Assembly: GCA_003538625.1 (NCBI GenBank)
Contig: DPRR01000026.1
Coordinates: 1 to 64,000 of the forward strand
Direction: 5' to 3'
From: Ignavibacteriales bacterium
Lineage (GTDB): Bacteria; Bacteroidota; Ignavibacteria; Ignavibacteriales; Ignavibacteriaceae
Length of the DNA stretch: 64,000 bases
Part shown: positions 44,701 through 51,201 of the stretch, one piece after another
Position numbering within the stretch: position 1 is the first letter of the stretch
Layout: every line of letters starts with the position of its first letter
Notes under the pieces: model-generated
Databases searched by the model: none
What the model was told of the DNA's origin: nothing
Seen by the model: only the letters and a program-made list of their open reading frames with translations
Position numbers and translations under genes: made by a program

Positions 44701-45260
44701 TTGATGATAATCTAATTGAAAATGAGACTCAAACTTTTATAGATTCCGATAAAATCAAATCAGAGGAATCAACTGTTGCAAATTCAGATGAAATCGAATC
44801 CCAGGATAATCTTTCGGAGGAAATCAAAAATGAAATAACCTCTGAGATAAAAGATCATTTAGAATCTCAGCCAGCTTTAAATTTAACTGGATTAAAATGT
44901 TTATACATCGAAGATCAGGTTGACTCCCAGATTTTGTTTAAAGTTCAAATGAAAGAATTAAAAGACGTAAAGTTTGCAGTTAGTTTTGAAGAGGCACAAC
45001 TTTTACTGCTTAATCATCAATTTGATTTTATTGTTATGGATATAAATTTACAGGGTGAGTATAACGGATTGGACGCTTTAAAGATTATTAAGACAATGCC
45101 TGCATTTAGTTCAATTCCAATTATTGCCGTAACAGCTTATGTTTTGCCAGGAGATAAAGAAAAGTTTATTGCTGCCGGGTTTGATGATTTTATCTCTAAG
45201 CCGATTTTTAAAGAAAAAATGATAGAATCATTGGAAAAAATATTTCTTGCCAAATATTAA
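41724..45260 (+). CDS. multi-PAS protein with degenerate kinase core and C-terminal receiver
   Basis: An 1178-residue cytoplasmic sensor. Five PAS-type units are visible (about 20-125, 150-280, 285-400, 415-535 and 540-660), the fourth and fifth clearest (RNPEPIFVYDKENLKFLEVNQAA; LMVFNTDASGFIKYVN). A dimerisation region follows with FHEILTPINVIIGFSQE, putative phosphoacceptor His695. The ATPase domain is decayed: the N-box asparagine is absent (LENFILSLIKVVSRL), and the G1 box reads SDQYGNPS in place of DxGxG. An acidic linker (about 920-1055) leads to a normal receiver domain with YIEDQ, Asp1106 in MDINL and Lys in SKPI. It probably controls the polysaccharide locus without ordinary autophosphorylation. 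Start is GTG. A strong terminator follows. Confidence 0.85.
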   Translation: MELVNKGWLDILGRNSDYHGDPLIILDESFEIIYTNQKASSLFAIDDIHITLEQVFEQDTVQKLNDFIGPAFNSFQKKLFTNTSVKLKSGNTLSFDLSIEPILTNEDKNVILVFRNLENINFNDLLNKIIIRSAKNNLNDGTDDLQSLITELQKLAPFTLVSLRRVQNLIDKYNYPIWIKDVESRLLSINTAYSNILGIETNFAAGKKHETFLPPHQKDIYKILDQYIIHNRQQIILEGFSRKNKNFQSIKTIIQFPILDNFNKILALVGLIVDNNYDYYNLQGKEEFFNKLIDNLPYPAALITSDALLKYSNHIFGELFNLDPEKISGSVVNKRIEEILPLSISDNVNSFIKSDLRQDQIFLPQDFKPADFKNNDLQLFLIKISSEEILKSDILLTIGEQKKRNDTKDELQNILMHRGTMFDILIQRNPEPIFVYDKENLKFLEVNQAAIKLYGYTHEEFLQMDLTDLYAPEDIQTLLDSFGDESSESRFTMPFRHRKKDGSTVLVEISKTSFKFNDREAHFNIVKDITDSVEKDKQTQMLKTIFNQTDLMVFNTDASGFIKYVNLNVTKNTGYNIDELLQSSFASLVSDDDRGIINMSIFQSHLKDTVVIETNIKQKLGNQFQAKITATPIFDFNGEIDSFTIVGKPLYVLSNETAPKEIVREVIKEVFVEKPVSPEHQINIPDSNFLSGMFHEILTPINVIIGFSQELISSNENPTEEQIEAADIINQNRIKMMDTMNAVVEYSDIMQNRSRLNIDEVTITDIIEKLDENIKDITGINDIQFSYGKISSSLKFKSDKHKLENFILSLIKVVSRLSKDKKIYFSAFSVESDLFIVGISDQYGNPSEYVTNVLEEVFINNKDPKDFGLPKLTTYLARILLKFLGGKYYRSSSETLRKETGFIFPIELLPVSDIERYNSLQELISSIHTPSEIAESDLQKKSLVDSRSTLESNMEEGASTVDEKKTDDSNDIFKPVQPISQELLSKIDSDKNVDDNLIENETQTFIDSDKIKSEESTVANSDEIESQDNLSEEIKNEITSEIKDHLESQPALNLTGLKCLYIEDQVDSQILFKVQMKELKDVKFAVSFEEAQLLLLNHQFDFIVMDINLQGEYNGLDALKIIKTMPAFSSIPIIAVTAYVLPGDKEKFIAAGFDDFISKPIFKEKMIESLEKIFLAKY

Positions 45261-45281
45261 TTATTTCACTTTTTGATTGAT

Positions 45282-45318
45282 ATCCTCTTAAATGTACATT
45301 TTAAGAGGATTTATTTTT
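45282..45318 (+). terminator. Rho-independent terminator of the polysaccharide locus
   Basis: ATCCTCTTAAA (45282-45292) pairs perfectly with TTTAAGAGGAT (45300-45310); TTATTTTT follows. It marks the 3' end of the locus before the lexA promoter. Confidence 0.85.
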
Positions 45319-45328
45319 AATACCTACC

Positions 45329-45373
45329 TTGACATTATTTACTTTTCCTTATAAGTTAGCATACAAATGTATG
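45329..45373 (+). promoter_or_regulatory. lexA promoter with candidate LexA operator
   Basis: TTG (45329-45331), 20 bases, then TAAGTTAG (45352-45359), one base from the Bacteroidetes -7 consensus; the same bases also read TTGACA and TATAAG. Immediately downstream is the palindrome CATACA-AA-TGTATG (45360-45373), placed over the predicted transcript start. Autoregulation by LexA is the natural explanation. Confidence 0.5.
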
Positions 45374-45397
45374 GTAATATTTATAACAGGAGAAGAA

Positions 45398-46021
45398 ATG
45401 CAAAATGAGTTAACAGACATCCAGAAAAAGATTTTAGAATTTTTGATAGATCAGATAAAAGGGAAAGGAATTCCACCTACCCTTGCCGATGTTGCAAAAC
45501 ATTTTGGATATAAAAATCGTGCAACAGTTCAACAGCATTTTCAAGCAATTGAAAGAAAAGGATACATTAAAAAAAATCCTAAACTTGCGCGTGGTATAGA
45601 ACTTACACTTGAAGAAAAATTTTTTGTACCACGCCCTGTCCTTGGAGAGGTTGCAGCCGGTAACCCACTTACAATTTATCCCGATGCGATTGATACAGTG
45701 CAGCTTCCAACAATTGCCAGGATGCCTCAGGATTCTTTTCTTCTCCGGGTTAAAGGTGATAGTTTAAAAGATGCATACATCTTTAGCGGTGATATTGTAA
45801 TTGTTAACCCGAATCTTGAACCAAAGAATGGACAAATTGTTGTTGCAATTCTTGATGACGCTGCAGTTGTTAAAAGATATTATAAAAAGCGGAATGAGAT
45901 TGAACTCGTTTCAGAAAACCCTGAATATAAACCGATTGTTATCGATAAAAAATATGCTTCGTTTAAGATAGTTGGAATAGTTGTCGGGATTTATAGAAGT
46001 ATGGAAAAGAAGGCCGGATGA
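45398..46021 (+). CDS. lexA: LexA repressor / SOS regulator
   Basis: A 207-residue LexA. I use the ATG at 45398, which has an AACAGGAGAAG ribosome site; a TTG at 45329 lies inside the promoter. The winged helix-turn-helix covers residues 1-65 (IPPTLADVAKHFGYKNRATVQQHFQAIERKGYI). The self-cleavage site is Ala87-Gly88 (EVAAGNP), and the catalytic pair is Ser122 (VKGDSLKD) and Lys159 (AAVVKRYY). All are intact. It represses DNA-damage genes until RecA filaments trigger cleavage. It overlaps the DUF72 gene by four bases and shares its cassette with dinB. Confidence 0.95.
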   Translation: MQNELTDIQKKILEFLIDQIKGKGIPPTLADVAKHFGYKNRATVQQHFQAIERKGYIKKNPKLARGIELTLEEKFFVPRPVLGEVAAGNPLTIYPDAIDTVQLPTIARMPQDSFLLRVKGDSLKDAYIFSGDIVIVNPNLEPKNGQIVVAILDDAAVVKRYYKKRNEIELVSENPEYKPIVIDKKYASFKIVGIVVGIYRSMEKKAG

Positions 46022-46908
46022 ACAAACCCAAATACAATATCGGCACTGCGGGCTGGTCTTATAAAGATTGGGCGCCAAATTTCTATCCTAAAAATCAGTC
46101 CGGCGGATTTGACTGGCTTCAGTTTTACTCGCACTACTTTAATTGTGTTGAAGTAAACTCAACTTACTATTCTTATATCAGTCCAAAAATTGTTGATGGC
46201 TGGATAAAAAAAATTGAGGATTCTGATGATTTTATTTTTCATATAAAACTTCATAAGGATTTTACACACACAAGAAAATTTGATGAACAAAACATAAAAG
46301 CTGTCCGTTATAATCTTGAACTGTTAAGAAAATCGGAAAGGCTAGGCGGATTATTAATCCAATTCCCGTACTCCTACTCCTTTGATGGAAATTCTCTCCG
46401 GCATATTCAAAAATTAAGAGATATTTTTTCTGATATAAATTGCTTTGTGGAAGTTCGCCATTCAAGCTGGAATAACAATCGTGCTTACGAGTTCTTTAAA
46501 GAAAATAATTTAACTTTTTGTACGATTGATCAACCCAAAATGGGACAGGCTATTTCATTTGAACCGATCATTACAAATGATAAAGCTTATATTCGATTTC
46601 ATGGAAGGAATATAGAAGCCTGGAAAAAATCATTATCTAATTTTGGCAAGCCCCAGACTTATGAAGAACAAAGTTCGCGTTACAGTTATCTTTACACGCC
46701 AGGTGAGTTAGTTGAAATCGAACAAAAGATTAAATCAATCCAACAAAAAGTTAAAGAGATAAACGTAATTATGAATAATCATCCGCAGGGTGATGCAGTT
46801 GCAAATGCGTTTGAATTGATTCATTTACTTGATGAAAAAACAAAAGTGGAAATGCCAGCAACAATCGTTAAAGCTTATCCGAGGTTGGAAGAAATAATAG
46901 TTAATTAA
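46018..46908 (+). CDS. DUF72 family protein
   Basis: A 296-residue member of DUF72 (YecE-like TIM-barrel). The N-terminal YNIGTAGWSYKDWAPNFYPK, then NCVEVNSTYYSY, YIRFHGRNIEAW and the late MNNHPQGDAVANAFEL are all typical. No enzymatic activity is established for the family. It is coupled to lexA by ATGA overlap and followed 38 bases later by dinB, so it is probably induced by DNA damage; this linkage is the main functional clue. Confidence 0.93.
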   Translation: MNKPKYNIGTAGWSYKDWAPNFYPKNQSGGFDWLQFYSHYFNCVEVNSTYYSYISPKIVDGWIKKIEDSDDFIFHIKLHKDFTHTRKFDEQNIKAVRYNLELLRKSERLGGLLIQFPYSYSFDGNSLRHIQKLRDIFSDINCFVEVRHSSWNNNRAYEFFKENNLTFCTIDQPKMGQAISFEPIITNDKAYIRFHGRNIEAWKKSLSNFGKPQTYEEQSSRYSYLYTPGELVEIEQKIKSIQQKVKEINVIMNNHPQGDAVANAFELIHLLDEKTKVEMPATIVKAYPRLEEIIVN

Positions 46909-46946
46909 AATTTTTGAATTTTGATTTTTTACTTTTGAATTGAATA

Positions 46947-48137
46947 ATGCGTACAATTTTCCATTTAGACTTAGATGCTTTTTTTGTTTCTGTAGAGAGA
47001 ATCCTCGATCCAAAACTTAACGGTAAGCCGGTTATTGTTGGCGGTGATCCGATGTATGGAAGGGGAGTAGTGGCTGCCTGCTCTTATGAAGCACGTGCAT
47101 TTGGATTGCATTCTGCTATGCCGATTCGAACAGCTTACAAACTATGTCCGCAAGGAATTTATCTACATGGACACGGTGATGAATATACACGTTATTCAAA
47201 TTCCGTTAAAAACATCCTGGAGCAATACGCGCCTTTAATTGAACAGGCATCAATTGATGAGTTTTATCTCGATATGACCGGTACACAAAAAATGTACGGT
47301 TCAATGTTTGGATTTGCTGCAAAACTGCAAAAAGAAATTTGGGATAAAATTGGTTTGCCTATCTCCATCGGAATTGGCAGCAACAAAACCATTGCAAAAA
47401 TTGGTTCTGATTGTATGAAGCCAAAAGGAATTACCTATATTATTCCCGGAATGGGAAAAGAGTTTTTATGTCCGATGCCTGTTGAAACAATTCCCGGTGT
47501 TGGTAATGTTATGAAGCAAAGTTTAAACTCACGTGGAATTTATAGAATTGGTGATATCACAAAACTTTCATCAGATTATTTTGGAACTGCATTTGGCAAA
47601 TATGGAATTGATCTCTGGCGAAAAGCCAATGGAGAAGGAATAGAATACTTAACGATTAAGCGTACAAGAAAAAGTATTTCCCGCGAAACAACTTTTGGAA
47701 ACGATATTACAAGTGAGGAGGAAATTAAAAACACTTTATTTTATCTAACCGGAAAAGTTGCTCAATCACTACGTAAAAAGGGCTGGGAAACCTCAACTGT
47801 AGATGTAAAACTTCGTTATACTGATTTTCAAACGATTACCCGTGCTAAAACTATAAAACCATCGGATGATGATAAAGTTTTATTTGAAACTGCGTGGGAT
47901 TTGATGAAAAAAGCTCATACAAGAAGAGTCGGTGTAAGATTAATTGGAATCGGTATTACAAATTTCTCGCCCTTAATTGAACAAGAATTTTTGTTTGAGG
48001 ATCATCAGATAAAACGAAAAAAAATGTTAAGAGCGGTTACAAGAGTCCGTGATAGATTTGGATATGAATCTTTAATGTTTGGAAGAACTGAAGAAGATAA
48101 AAAACTAAAAGGGCAGGAAAATTATTTTCAGGTTTAA
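46947..48137 (+). CDS. dinB: DNA polymerase IV (Y-family, error-prone)
   Basis: A 396-residue Y-family polymerase. FHLDLDAFFVSVERI carries the first metal-binding Asp8 and the steric gate region. SIDEFYLDMTGT near residue 102 carries the other catalytic acids. The helix-hairpin-helix region (PVETIPGVGNVMKQSLNSRGI) and the little-finger domain (about 240-360) are present. It lacks an obvious beta-clamp motif at the extreme C-terminus, where GQENYFQV ends the protein. It does translesion synthesis and is usually LexA-controlled, which fits the cassette. Confidence 0.94.
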   Translation: MRTIFHLDLDAFFVSVERILDPKLNGKPVIVGGDPMYGRGVVAACSYEARAFGLHSAMPIRTAYKLCPQGIYLHGHGDEYTRYSNSVKNILEQYAPLIEQASIDEFYLDMTGTQKMYGSMFGFAAKLQKEIWDKIGLPISIGIGSNKTIAKIGSDCMKPKGITYIIPGMGKEFLCPMPVETIPGVGNVMKQSLNSRGIYRIGDITKLSSDYFGTAFGKYGIDLWRKANGEGIEYLTIKRTRKSISRETTFGNDITSEEEIKNTLFYLTGKVAQSLRKKGWETSTVDVKLRYTDFQTITRAKTIKPSDDDKVLFETAWDLMKKAHTRRVGVRLIGIGITNFSPLIEQEFLFEDHQIKRKKMLRAVTRVRDRFGYESLMFGRTEEDKKLKGQENYFQV

Positions 48138-48200
48138 GTTTACCAACTTATCCAAAAGTACAACTCATTCACTAATGCAAATAACTTTTCATAATGGGAA

Positions 48201-48467
48201 TTATATAACGACTTTTTTCTTATTCATAATGCTTTTATTATGAGTCAACTTCAGCAGCCCATCTATGGAAATATCCTCATCCAAAAGTGGCCAATGTATA
48301 CCATAACCAGAAGGTGAAATTTTAAAATTATCTCGTTCCACTTTGGAAGCATTTAGAAATTTCTTAGATAAAGAATGAATATTGAAAGAAAAATCAGTCC
48401 CATCTATTGTAAGAAATAATTTATCATCAATAAAACGTAAATTTTTTATTTTGTGGTATGCTTTCAT
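48201..48467 (-). CDS. DUF2442 family protein
   Basis: An 88-residue protein with the DUF2442 pattern: KIKNLRFIDDKLFLTIDGTDFSFNI followed by FKISPSGYGIHWPLLDEDISIDGLL. DUF2442 genes usually pair with DUF4160 genes in small two-gene modules, suggested to be toxin-antitoxin-like, though this is not well proven. Here the partner reading frame overlaps its ATG by ATGA at 48464-48467 but lacks a start codon. It lies between dinB and the HIT gene on the opposite strand to dinB. Confidence 0.85.
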   Translation of the reverse strand: MKAYHKIKNLRFIDDKLFLTIDGTDFSFNIHSLSKKFLNASKVERDNFKISPSGYGIHWPLLDEDISIDGLLKLTHNKSIMNKKKVVI

Positions 48468-48721
48468 AATAATCCCTTTTTTTGAAATTTATCCCATTCT
48501 TTTTCAATGAGTTCAAAATATTCAAAAATAATTTTTTTAACTTCTCTTTTATCACTAACACTTAAATTATAGGAATATGCTTCGTCAATGTCAAACTCAT
48601 TCCTTTTGAGCCAATATTTACATTCTCTTTCTCCTTTTTGACAGTGAATATGAATTGGTTCATAACCTTCGTTGGAGTAAAAGAAAAATCTCCATCCATT
48701 TATTAAAAGTATTGTAGGCTT
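48464..48721 (-). pseudogene. DUF4160 reading frame without start codon
   Basis: An open frame of 85 codons reads like a whole DUF4160 protein (PTILLINGWRFFFYSNEG, then EPIHIHCQKGERECKYWL, ending DKFQKKGLL) and stops in ATGA overlap with the DUF2442 start. The codon expected to be ATG, just before PTILL, is AAG (48721-48719), and the codon before that is a TAA stop (48724-48722). No ATG, GTG or TTG occurs in frame in the N-terminal half. Either a point change has removed the start, leaving a recent pseudogene, a very unusual start is used, or there is a sequencing error. Confidence 0.75.
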
Positions 48722-48782
48722 TTAGAATATTAAATGATATAGAAATAAAGCATTTAACTATCTATAAAAATATACCAAGGTT

Positions 48783-49127
48783 TTATCCCGGAGGCCAGTT
48801 CATTTTCCTTCCGCCAAGCAGATGCAAGTGTAAATGATAAACTTCCTGTCCACCATTATCGCCGCAATTAAAAACCAATCTAAAACCTTCTTCCGCAATT
48901 CCCATGTCATTTGCAATCTTATTTGCTGCATCGATCATATCGCCAAGAAGTAATGAATGTTCACTGGCTTTTAAATCTGTTACTTTTGGTATTTCAATTT
49001 TAGGAATAATCAGAACATGAACAGGTGCTTTGGGATTAATATCTTTGAAAGCAAGTATGGTTTCAGATTCAAAAACAATATCAGCCGGAATTTCTTTATT
49101 AATTATTTTAGAAAAGATAGTAGCCAT
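48783..49127 (-). CDS. HIT family protein (HinT-type)
   Basis: A 114-residue histidine-triad protein of HinT type: FSKIINKEIPADIVFESETILAFKDINPKAPVHVLIIPK at the start and VYHLHLHLLGGRKMNWPPG at the end, with the triad intact. HinT hydrolyses adenosine 5'-phosphoramidates such as aminoacyl-AMP leaks. The start shares one base with the stop of the upstream NtrC-type gene, so it is co-transcribed with it. Confidence 0.94.
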   Translation of the reverse strand: MATIFSKIINKEIPADIVFESETILAFKDINPKAPVHVLIIPKIEIPKVTDLKASEHSLLLGDMIDAANKIANDMGIAEEGFRLVFNCGDNGGQEVYHLHLHLLGGRKMNWPPG

Positions 49128-50482
49128 TATTCATCCTTTTCAATTCCGTATTTTTTCATTTTGTTGTAAAGATGACTCCTTTGAATATCAAGTATCTCTG
49201 CTGTTTTACTGATATTCCAATCATTTGAACGCAGTTGCTTTAAAATAAAAACCCGTTCAGCTTTCTCCTTAAATTCCTGAAATGAATTACTCGTGTCAAC
49301 TAGTTCATCCACAGACTGCTGATTACCTGCAAACATAAAATCAATATCTTTACCCGAGATTTCTTTTTTATCCACTATAATAATTATTCGTTCAATAATG
49401 TTTCTTAGCTCGCGCACATTGCCTGTCCAGGATTGATTTTGCAAAATTCGTATTGCTTCATCAGAAAATTTAGTAACCGGCTTTTTATGTTTTAAAGATA
49501 TATCATGAGTAAAATGATCAATCAAAATGGGAATGTCTTCTAATCTCTCCCTTAAAGGCGGAACAATGATTGGAATTACATTTAAACGATGATAGAGATC
49601 CTCTCTAAAATTTCCTTTTTCAATTTCTTCTTTAAGATTTTTATTTGTTGCTGCAATCAGGCGAACATCCACATCAATTTTTTTTCCACCGCCAACCCGT
49701 TCAATTTTACCATCTTCAATTGCGCGTAAAACTTTTGCCTGCGCCTGATGAGACATATCACCAACTTCATCTAAAAAGATTGTACCCTTGTGTGCTAATT
49801 CAAATCTTCCTATTCGCTGTTGAACGGCTCCAGTAAAAGATCCTTTTTCATGTCCAAATAATTCTGATTCAATCAGTTCATTTGGAATAGCAGCACAGTT
49901 TACCTCAACAAACGATTTATCTTTTCTTAAACTCTTTTTGTGGATTGCACGCGCAACAAGTTCTTTTCCGGTTCCGTTTTCACCGGTAATTAATACGCGT
50001 GTATCAAGAGGTGCAACTTTATCGATCATCTGGAGAATATTATGGATTGCCCGGCTTTTGCCTAGAATTTCACCATCACCAACCCAAACTTTTTTAATCT
50101 CCTCATTTTCTTCTTTTAGTGATGCAGTCTCAGTTGCATTTCTAATACTGATTAAAAGTTTATCTCTATCAATCGGTTTTTCTAAAAAATCAAATGCACC
50201 TAAGCGAGTGGCTTTAATCGCATTTTCAATGCTGCCGTGTGCTGAAATTATAATAACAGATACAGGCGGTTTTTGTTCTTTCAACTTTTTGAGAACTTCA
50301 AAACCATTCATCTCCGGCATTTGAATATCCAAAAGTACTGCGGAAAATTCACTTGATGCAAATTTTTCTATTCCTTCATTTGCGCTTGTTGTATATTGTA
50401 CAGCATAACCTTCGTACTCCAGTATCATGCTTATACTTTCGCAAATTTGAAGTTCATCATCAATAATTAAAACTGATTTCAT
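49127..50482 (-). CDS. NtrC-type sigma-54-dependent response regulator
   Basis: A 451-residue regulator. The receiver domain (1-120) has IIDDE, phospho-Asp in LLDIQMPEMNG and Lys in EKPI. The AAA+ domain (about 140-370) has Walker A GENGTGKE, the sigma-54 contact loop as GSFTGA (the usual form is GAFTGA) and Walker B GTIFLDEV. The C-terminal Fis-type helix-turn-helix is NDWNISKTAEILDIQRSHLYNKMKKYGI. It should activate RNA polymerase with sigma-54 when phosphorylated. No partner kinase is adjacent. It overlaps the upstream hypothetical gene by four bases. Confidence 0.94.
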   Translation of the reverse strand: MKSVLIIDDELQICESISMILEYEGYAVQYTTSANEGIEKFASSEFSAVLLDIQMPEMNGFEVLKKLKEQKPPVSVIIISAHGSIENAIKATRLGAFDFLEKPIDRDKLLISIRNATETASLKEENEEIKKVWVGDGEILGKSRAIHNILQMIDKVAPLDTRVLITGENGTGKELVARAIHKKSLRKDKSFVEVNCAAIPNELIESELFGHEKGSFTGAVQQRIGRFELAHKGTIFLDEVGDMSHQAQAKVLRAIEDGKIERVGGGKKIDVDVRLIAATNKNLKEEIEKGNFREDLYHRLNVIPIIVPPLRERLEDIPILIDHFTHDISLKHKKPVTKFSDEAIRILQNQSWTGNVRELRNIIERIIIIVDKKEISGKDIDFMFAGNQQSVDELVDTSNSFQEFKEKAERVFILKQLRSNDWNISKTAEILDIQRSHLYNKMKKYGIEKDE

Positions 50483-51123
50483 AAAACAACTCTTAAATAT
50501 CTGACTGATCTTAATAAAAATATTTGTGATGGTAATAGATCCTGATTTTCTTTTAGCAAATTACCGAACAATCTTCCATAATAATTTACATCAAGATCCC
50601 TTGTATCAATACTTGATTGAACTTTAAAACTTTCTTCAAATGCTTCTACAAAATAACCAATTAGCTTTCCCAAATCAAAAATGTTTGACTCATATGAAAG
50701 AAATGCACTACCAAAAAAGTGAGCAAGTTTGTCCTTATCACCAAATTTATCTGATGGTGAATCAAGAAATATATGTGCGGGAAGGTTTTCATTTTTCTTC
50801 AAAAATGTTTTTTCATCAGCGGAAACCAGCGGATAATTTACCACTACTTTAATCAATGGAATCTGTATTGGTACTTCTCGATAGGGAACGGTTGCGAGCA
50901 TTAAAGACAAAAGTGCATCACCGTAATTATAATTAGTGATTTTAATAGCATATATAAAAATTGAATCTGTTGCGATCAAATCTCCATAATTTTTTCTTAT
51001 CTGATTAAAATGATCTGATGCAATGTACTCTGAAATATTATTCACGGATCTGGAAAGTTTACTTTGTTGTGGAAGTGTAATTTGAGACAAGAATAAAAAA
51101 TTCAGAAAAATAATTAATTTCAT
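50479..51123 (-). CDS. exported protein of unknown function
   Basis: A 214-residue protein. The ATG at 51123 opens directly into a signal peptide (MKLIIFLNFLFLSQITLPQQS); a frame extending to 51159 adds only repeat-encoded residues. Near residue 140 is DKDKLAHFFGSAFLSYESN, resembling the D-K-x-x-H-F membrane-associated motif of DUF2279/YfiM-like proteins, and near residue 175 a SSIDTRDLDVNYYGRLFG segment. That relationship is tentative. It overlaps the NtrC-type regulator gene, so it is its operon partner. Confidence 0.72.
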   Translation of the reverse strand: MKLIIFLNFLFLSQITLPQQSKLSRSVNNISEYIASDHFNQIRKNYGDLIATDSIFIYAIKITNYNYGDALLSLMLATVPYREVPIQIPLIKVVVNYPLVSADEKTFLKKNENLPAHIFLDSPSDKFGDKDKLAHFFGSAFLSYESNIFDLGKLIGYFVEAFEESFKVQSSIDTRDLDVNYYGRLFGNLLKENQDLLPSQIFLLRSVRYLRVVL

Positions 51124-51198
51124 TTTCACCACTAAGACACTTAGGACACTAAGAAACACTAAGCGAAGCTAATTGATCTTAGTAACTAAGTGGTAAAG
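51123..51198. repeat. small palindromic repeat at gene start
   Basis: The left arm (51123-51144, TTTTCACCACTAAGACACTTAG-like) and right arm (51178-51198, CTTAGTAACTAAGTGGT-like) form an imperfect inverted repeat. CACTAAG-type units are repeated four times in between. It resembles the element inside batC. Confidence 0.55.
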
Positions 51199-51201
51199 TT
51201 T

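Noticed and set aside
46909..46946. TTTTGAATT direct repeats before dinB as an operator
   Set aside because: Simple AT-rich repetition without dyad symmetry; no match to the CATACA palindrome upstream of lexA.
51130..51165. Repeated ACACTAAG units as a CRISPR-like array
   Set aside because: Units are too short, uneven in spacing and without spacers or cas genes; they belong to a small palindromic repeat.
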